This document shows, piece by piece, positions 60,036 to 64,000 of a DNA stretch of 64,000 nt. The notes under the pieces were generated by a model that worked only from the letters and a program-made list of their open reading frames with translations, had not been told where the DNA came from and searched no databases. Position 1 is the first letter of the stretch. Each line of letters starts with the position of its first letter. This stretch comes from Promicromonospora sp. Populi. GTDB taxonomy: Bacteria > Actinomycetota > Actinomycetes > Actinomycetales > Cellulomonadaceae. The stretch is from the NCBI RefSeq assembly GCF_041081105.1, contig NZ_CP163528.1, forward strand, positions 2,046,001-2,110,000, read 5' to 3'. The position numbers and the translations under genes are program-made.

Positions 60036-61946
60036 TCACAGGTAGTGCCGCTGCGGGGTGCGGGCCGCGTCGTACTCGGCGCGCGCGGCCCGGGTGCTGG
60101 ACAGGGTGGAGACGCCGCTCACGGGTACGTCCCACCAGTTCGAGCCTGGGGGGTTGGGCCCGGTGAGGTCGGTCTCGACGTGGATCAGGGTCGCGCGGTC
60201 GGACGCGGCGGCGGTGCGGAAGGCTGCCCGGAAGTCGTCGACGCTCTTGGCGACCAGCACGTCGACGCCGAAGCTCTCGGCGTTGCGCACCAGGTCGAGC
60301 GGCACCGGCTCGCCGTCGAGCAGCCCGGACTCGGGGTTTCGCATCCGGTAGCTGGTGCCGAACCGCTGCGACCCGCGGGACTCCGACAGGGCCCCGATCG
60401 ACGCGAACCCGTGGTTCTGCAGCAGGACCACTATCACCTTGATCCGCTCGGACACGATGGTCGCGAGCTCCTGCGGGAGCATCTGGTAGGTGCCGTCCCC
60501 GACGATCGCCACGACCTCCCGGCCCGGCGCCGCCAGCTTGGCGCCCATCGCGGCCGGGATCTCGTAACCCATGCAGGAGTACCCGTACTCCAGGTGGTAC
60601 TGCGACGGCGTCCGGGCCCGCCAGAGCGCCTGCAGGTCACCGGGCATCGAGCCGGCGGCGTTGATCAGGATGTCCTCGTCGCTCATCAGCTCGTTGAGCG
60701 CCCCGAAGATCTCGGTCTGCGCGGGCAGCGGGCCGTGCCCCAGGTGGTAGGCACGGTCGGTGACGACCTGCCAGTCGGCGACCCGCCGGGTGACCTCGGC
60801 GCGGTACTGGTCGTCGGTGCGGTGGCCGGCCAGGGCTTCGGTGAGCGCGACCAGCCCCTCGCGGGCGTCGGCCACCAGCATCTCGCCGGAGTGCTTCGCG
60901 GCGTCGAAGGCGGCGACGTTGAGATTGACGAACCGCACGCCGGGGTCGCGGAACGCGGTGTGGCTGGCAGTGGTGAAGTCGGTGTACCGGGTCCCGACGC
61001 CGATGACGACGTCGGCCGTCGCCGCGAGCGCATTGGCGGCGTCGTTGCCCGTGGCGCCCACTCCCCCGACGGCGAGCGGGTGGTCCCACTCGATCGCGCC
61101 CTTGCCCGCCTGGGTGTCGGCCACGGGGATGCCGGTGGCGGTGGCGAAGGCGCACAGCGCCTCGCTCGCCCCGGAGTAGACGACGCCGCCGCCCGCGACC
61201 ACCAGCGGCCGCTTCGCCGCGCGGATCACCTCGACGGCGCGGGCCAGCGCGGCCGGCTCCGGCACCGGGCGAGCCACGTGCCATACCCGGTCGCGGAAGA
61301 ACTCGACGGGCCAGTCGTAGGCCTCGGCCTGCACGTCCTGCGGGAGCGCCAGGGTCACGGCCCCCGTCTCGGCCGGGTCGGTGAGCACCCGCATGGCCGC
61401 GGGCGCGGAGCCCAGAAGCTGCTCCGGCCGCCAGATCCGGTCGAAGTACCTGGAGACCGGCCGGAACGCGTCGTTGACCGTCACGTCGGGGCCGCCGGGG
61501 TGCTCCAGCTGCTGCAGCACGGGGTCCGGGATGCGGCTCGCGAAGACGTCCGAGGGCAGCAGGAGCACCGGGATGTGGTCGATGGTCGCGAGCGCCGCGC
61601 CGGTGACCATGTTGGTCGAGCCGGGGCCGATCGAGGCGGTGCACGCGAAGGTCTGCAGCCGCTCCTTGGTGCGTGCGTAGCCGACGGCGGCGTGCACCAT
61701 GCCCTGCTCGTTGCGGGCCAGCAGGTAGGGCAGCTCGTCCGGTCCGGTCTCGCCCGCGGGCACGCCGGCCTCGGTGGCCTCGACGTGCGCCTGCAGCAGC
61801 CCCTGCCCGAACCCGGCGACGTTGCCGTGCCCGAAGATGCCGAACGCGCCGGCGAAGAGGCGCTGGGTCACTCCGTCGCGCTCGGTGTGCTGGTGGGCGA
61901 GGAAGCGGACCAGCGCCTGGCCCACGGTCAGTCGGACAGTGCTCAT
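60036..61946 (-). CDS. iolD: 3D-(3,5/4)-trihydroxycyclohexane-1,2-dione hydrolase
   Basis: A 636-residue thiamin-diphosphate enzyme that opens the ring of trihydroxycyclohexane-dione to 5-deoxy-glucuronate. The N-terminal FAGAFGIFGHGNVAGFGQGL and ACTASIGPGSTNMVTGAALATIDHIPVLLLPSDVFASR segments are IolD signatures. The ThDP/Mg motif is IVGDGTYQMLPQELATIV...QNHGFASIG. The ATG at 61946 overlaps the iolB stop by 4 bases. Confidence 0.96.
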   Translation of the reverse strand: MSTVRLTVGQALVRFLAHQHTERDGVTQRLFAGAFGIFGHGNVAGFGQGLLQAHVEATEAGVPAGETGPDELPYLLARNEQGMVHAAVGYARTKERLQTFACTASIGPGSTNMVTGAALATIDHIPVLLLPSDVFASRIPDPVLQQLEHPGGPDVTVNDAFRPVSRYFDRIWRPEQLLGSAPAAMRVLTDPAETGAVTLALPQDVQAEAYDWPVEFFRDRVWHVARPVPEPAALARAVEVIRAAKRPLVVAGGGVVYSGASEALCAFATATGIPVADTQAGKGAIEWDHPLAVGGVGATGNDAANALAATADVVIGVGTRYTDFTTASHTAFRDPGVRFVNLNVAAFDAAKHSGEMLVADAREGLVALTEALAGHRTDDQYRAEVTRRVADWQVVTDRAYHLGHGPLPAQTEIFGALNELMSDEDILINAAGSMPGDLQALWRARTPSQYHLEYGYSCMGYEIPAAMGAKLAAPGREVVAIVGDGTYQMLPQELATIVSERIKVIVVLLQNHGFASIGALSESRGSQRFGTSYRMRNPESGLLDGEPVPLDLVRNAESFGVDVLVAKSVDDFRAAFRTAAASDRATLIHVETDLTGPNPPGSNWWDVPVSGVSTLSSTRAARAEYDAARTPQRHYL

Positions 61947-62887
61947 GCGGTCTCCTCGGTGAGATCCGTGGTCGGGGAGGTGCTGGACGCGGGCCCCAGC
62001 GGCAGCCGCGGGTCGACGGTCTCCGTCGCCCAGGTGTCGCGCACCCAGTGGTGGGCCGGGTCGTCGACGGACAGCCAGGTGCCGTCGTCGGCCGGGCCTG
62101 CCATGACGTTGAGGTAGTACAGGTCGTAACCGGGGGCCGCCGCGGACGGCCCGTGGTAGCCGTGCGGCACCAGCACGGTGTCGCCGGTGCGGACCTCGGC
62201 GAAGACGTCGATCGGCCGCTCCGGTGTGCCGTACACGCGGTGGTACGCCAGGCCAGGGCCGGTAGGGCCGTCGGCGACCTCGAAGTAATAGATCTCCTCC
62301 AGCTCCCGCTCCTCGTGGCCCGGTACGTCGCTGTGCGCGTCGTGCTTGTGGGGCGGGTAGGAGGACCAGTTACCGCCCGGGGTGAGCACCTCGCACACCA
62401 GGATGCGGTCCACCTCGATGCCGGTGCCGATGGTGTAGTTGTGCACCTGCCGGCTGGCGCGGCCCGCGCCGCGCAGGTCGACGGTCGCCTGGTCTGCGCG
62501 CAGCACCTGCACCGGCTGCACCCGCCCGGCCCGCGCGGTGGCGACGGCGACCCTGGCGGACGCTCCGTCGTCGGGCCGCAGCGTCACGGTCGAGCCGACC
62601 GGGAGGTAGGCCGTGTCCGTGGGCCCGGCGAAGACGCCCGCCCGCCCGGCGAGCCGCAGGTCGTGCCGCTGCCCGCCGGGGTCGGTCACGTCCAGGCGCA
62701 GGCCCCCGCGCAGCGGCACAACTACTGCCTCGTCGGCGGTGAGCTCCAGGTCGAGGCTCCCGCCGGCGGGAATCTCGTGGACGAGCAGCCCGCTGTAGCC
62801 CCAGCCGGCCCGCTCGGGCGTGATCTCGGCGACGGGGCCGCCGATGCTCGCGTCGGGGAGGCCTGCTCGGAGCACAAGGTCAGTCAC
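61943..62887 (-). CDS. iolB: 5-deoxy-glucuronate isomerase
   Basis: A 314-residue bicupin isomerase that turns 5-deoxy-glucuronate into 2-deoxy-5-keto-gluconate. Metal-binding cupin motifs are visible as SSYPPHKHDAHSDVPGHEERELEEIYYFEV (about 185-215) and HGYHGPSAAAPGYDLYYLNVMAG (about 255-277). I favour GTG 62887 (MTDLVLRAGLPD), which has the Shine-Dalgarno GAAGGAC and the usual family length. GTG 62944, overlapping the upstream aldolase stop by 4 bases, would add 19 residues encoded by a short repeat. Confidence 0.92.
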   Translation of the reverse strand: MTDLVLRAGLPDASIGGPVAEITPERAGWGYSGLLVHEIPAGGSLDLELTADEAVVVPLRGGLRLDVTDPGGQRHDLRLAGRAGVFAGPTDTAYLPVGSTVTLRPDDGASARVAVATARAGRVQPVQVLRADQATVDLRGAGRASRQVHNYTIGTGIEVDRILVCEVLTPGGNWSSYPPHKHDAHSDVPGHEERELEEIYYFEVADGPTGPGLAYHRVYGTPERPIDVFAEVRTGDTVLVPHGYHGPSAAAPGYDLYYLNVMAGPADDGTWLSVDDPAHHWVRDTWATETVDPRLPLGPASSTSPTTDLTEETA

Positions 62888-62901
62888 GGCGTCGTCCTTC
62901 G

Positions 62902-62937
62902 CAGCAGAGTAAACAGCAGCAGAGTAAACAGCAGAGT
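62902..62937. repeat. Short tandem repeat at the iolB 5' boundary
   Basis: The 12-base unit CAGCAGAGTAAA occurs at 62902-62913 and 62917-62928, with a truncated copy at 62929-62937. If iolB starts at GTG 62944, the repeat encodes a VYSAA-VYSAA duplication. It could make expression coupling variable between strains. Confidence 0.6.
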
Positions 62938-62940
62938 CGT

Positions 62941-63975
62941 TCACAACAGCGCCACCGCCCCGTCGACAGCCGCCGCGACGTCGCCGCCCGGCGGGTACAG
63001 CAGAGACCGGCCGATGACCAGCCCGCGCACGGACGGCAGGGCGAGCGCCTTGGCCCAGCCGGCCATCGCAGCGTCCTGGTCGCCGGAGACCTCCCCGCCG
63101 AGGATGAGCGCGGGCAGGGTGGAGGCCGACAGGACCCGCTCCATGTCGTCCACGACTGGCAGCTTGAGCCAGGTGTAGGCCGACGTGCGCCCCAGCCCCG
63201 AGGCGACGGCGATGGCGCGCATCACGGCGTCGGGCGTCAGGTCGTTCTGCACCCGCCCATCCACGCGCCGGGAGATGAACGGCTCGACCATGGCCACCAG
63301 ACCGCGGTCGGCGAGCTCGTCGATGGCACGGGCGCACGCCTCCATCGTGACAACGGACGCCGGGTCCTGCGCGTCGATGCGCAGCAGCATCTTGCCGCCG
63401 TCGAGGCCCGCCTCGGCGACGCCGCGGGCGTCGTAACCGGTGAAGCGGTCGTCCATCTCGAACGCCGAGCCGGCCAGGCCGCCCCGGTTCATGGACCCGT
63501 AGACCAGCTTGCCGTCCAGCGCGCCGAGCGCGGCGAGCTCCTCGACGAGGTCGGCGGTGCCGAGAAACCCGCCGACGCCCGGCCGGCCGAGGGCCACGGC
63601 CGTGCGGCGCAGGAGGTCGCGCCGGTCGGCCATCGCCATGGGCTCGTCACCCACCGCCACGGCGCCGCGCGCCGGGTGGTCGGCGGCGATGACGAGGAAC
63701 CGCTCGCCGGACACCGGGCCCGGATGCCGCGGGCGGGTCAGGACCCGCCGGCGCAGCGCCCCCGGGTCGGACACCCGCAGCTCGACGACGTCGTCCACGG
63801 TCAGGGCCTCGTGCACAGTCGGGGCTTCTGTCGCGACCGGGCCGCCCGCGCGCTCGCGGACCTCGATGGGGGCCCTGGAGCGGACCTCGACGAGGACCTC
63901 GACCGCGGCCTTGGTCAGCTGCTCCGGGACCTCGCCCGTGGCCAGCAGGTGCTCTACCTCGGGAGGCGTCGGCAT
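62941..63975 (-). CDS. Cgl0159-type (beta/alpha)8 aldolase-like protein of the inositol cluster
   Basis: A 344-residue TIM-barrel protein related to deoxyribose-phosphate/LacD-type class I aldolases, like Cgl0159 of Corynebacterium inositol clusters. Features are FLVIAADHPARGAVAVG (first strand), LVYGSMNRGGLAGSAFEMDDRFTGYDA, GKMLLRIDAQDPASVVTMEACARAID, VEPFI and TWLKLPVVDDMERVL, where the Lys could be the Schiff-base residue. It probably cleaves 2-deoxy-5-keto-gluconate-6-phosphate to malonate semialdehyde and dihydroxyacetone phosphate (the IolJ step). The iolC kinase gene and regulator probably lie beyond the right edge. Confidence 0.86.
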   Translation of the reverse strand: MPTPPEVEHLLATGEVPEQLTKAAVEVLVEVRSRAPIEVRERAGGPVATEAPTVHEALTVDDVVELRVSDPGALRRRVLTRPRHPGPVSGERFLVIAADHPARGAVAVGDEPMAMADRRDLLRRTAVALGRPGVGGFLGTADLVEELAALGALDGKLVYGSMNRGGLAGSAFEMDDRFTGYDARGVAEAGLDGGKMLLRIDAQDPASVVTMEACARAIDELADRGLVAMVEPFISRRVDGRVQNDLTPDAVMRAIAVASGLGRTSAYTWLKLPVVDDMERVLSASTLPALILGGEVSGDQDAAMAGWAKALALPSVRGLVIGRSLLYPPGGDVAAAVDGAVALL

Positions 63976-64000
63976 CGCCGTCGAGCACTCCAGCCGAGCG

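Overview
The window is very GC-rich, makes heavy use of GTG starts and has many 4-base stop/start overlaps. It reads as the chromosome of a high-GC Gram-positive bacterium. The fasR-fabD-fabH-acpP-fabF locus, the homodimeric-type pyruvate dehydrogenase E1 gene (aceE) next to DUF3052 and AhpE-like peroxiredoxin genes, DUF3145, HTTM/DUF5819, and an IdeR/DtxR-type iron box all point to Actinobacteria. The order Micrococcales (a Cellulomonas or Promicromonospora relative) is my inference from gene content, not a proven assignment.

Layout. 1-5.4 kb: the 3' end of an aldehyde dehydrogenase, an esterase-like hydrolase, a small accessory patch with a tRNA anticodon-arm fragment, a membrane protein and a VapC remnant, an MmyB-type regulator divergent from a hydrolase, a protein made of four cold-shock domains, and a DksA/TraR-like zinc-finger protein. 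6.4-12.6 kb: a CitAB/DcuSR-type two-component system divergent from a tctCBA tricarboxylate transporter with a UspA protein. 12.7-24.2 kb: the core-metabolism block (tRNA-Val, peroxiredoxin, DUF3052, aceE, fasR, fabD-fabH-acpP-fabF, def, DUF3145). 24.2-37.9 kb: an HTTM/DUF5819 membrane pair, a CAU-anticodon tRNA, an FAD-linked oxidase, a luciferase-like monooxygenase/MarR/FMN-reductase operon with a visible operator, a VanY-like carboxypeptidase, a siderophore ABC transporter behind an iron box, and several single genes.

38.2-41.5 kb: a small genomic island lies between an intact tRNA-Asn gene and a decayed 43-bp copy of that tRNA's 3' part, which still has the displaced tRNA terminator behind it. 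It carries an AbiTii-domain gene, two membrane or lipoprotein hypotheticals and a NUDIX remnant, with no integrase visible. 41.7-47.2 kb: a WYL regulator divergent from an epoxide hydrolase, then a second accessory patch with an M20 peptidase remnant, a small divergent ORF, an overlapping XRE-ImmA/IrrE protease plus PIN-domain gene pair, and a RidA protein.

47.2-52.4 kb: a biotin locus with a BioQ-like TetR regulator, two operator palindromes, bioY, a small adenylate-forming ligase, a thiolase-like protein with a Cys-to-Ser change, bioM, bioN and a CHY zinc-finger protein, all overlapping. 52.4-64 kb, minus strand: a myo-inositol catabolism and uptake operon (aldolase, iolB, iolD, iolA/mmsA, sugar ABC transporter, iolG, TIM-barrel isomerase, second Gfo/Idh/MocA dehydrogenase), continuing beyond the right edge.

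The best candidates for unusual biology are the tRNA-Asn island with its AbiTii gene, the XRE-ImmA/PIN pair, the ligase-thiolase insert within the biotin uptake operon, and the quadruple cold-shock-domain protein. All functional statements come from reading motifs and gene order; no database search was run.
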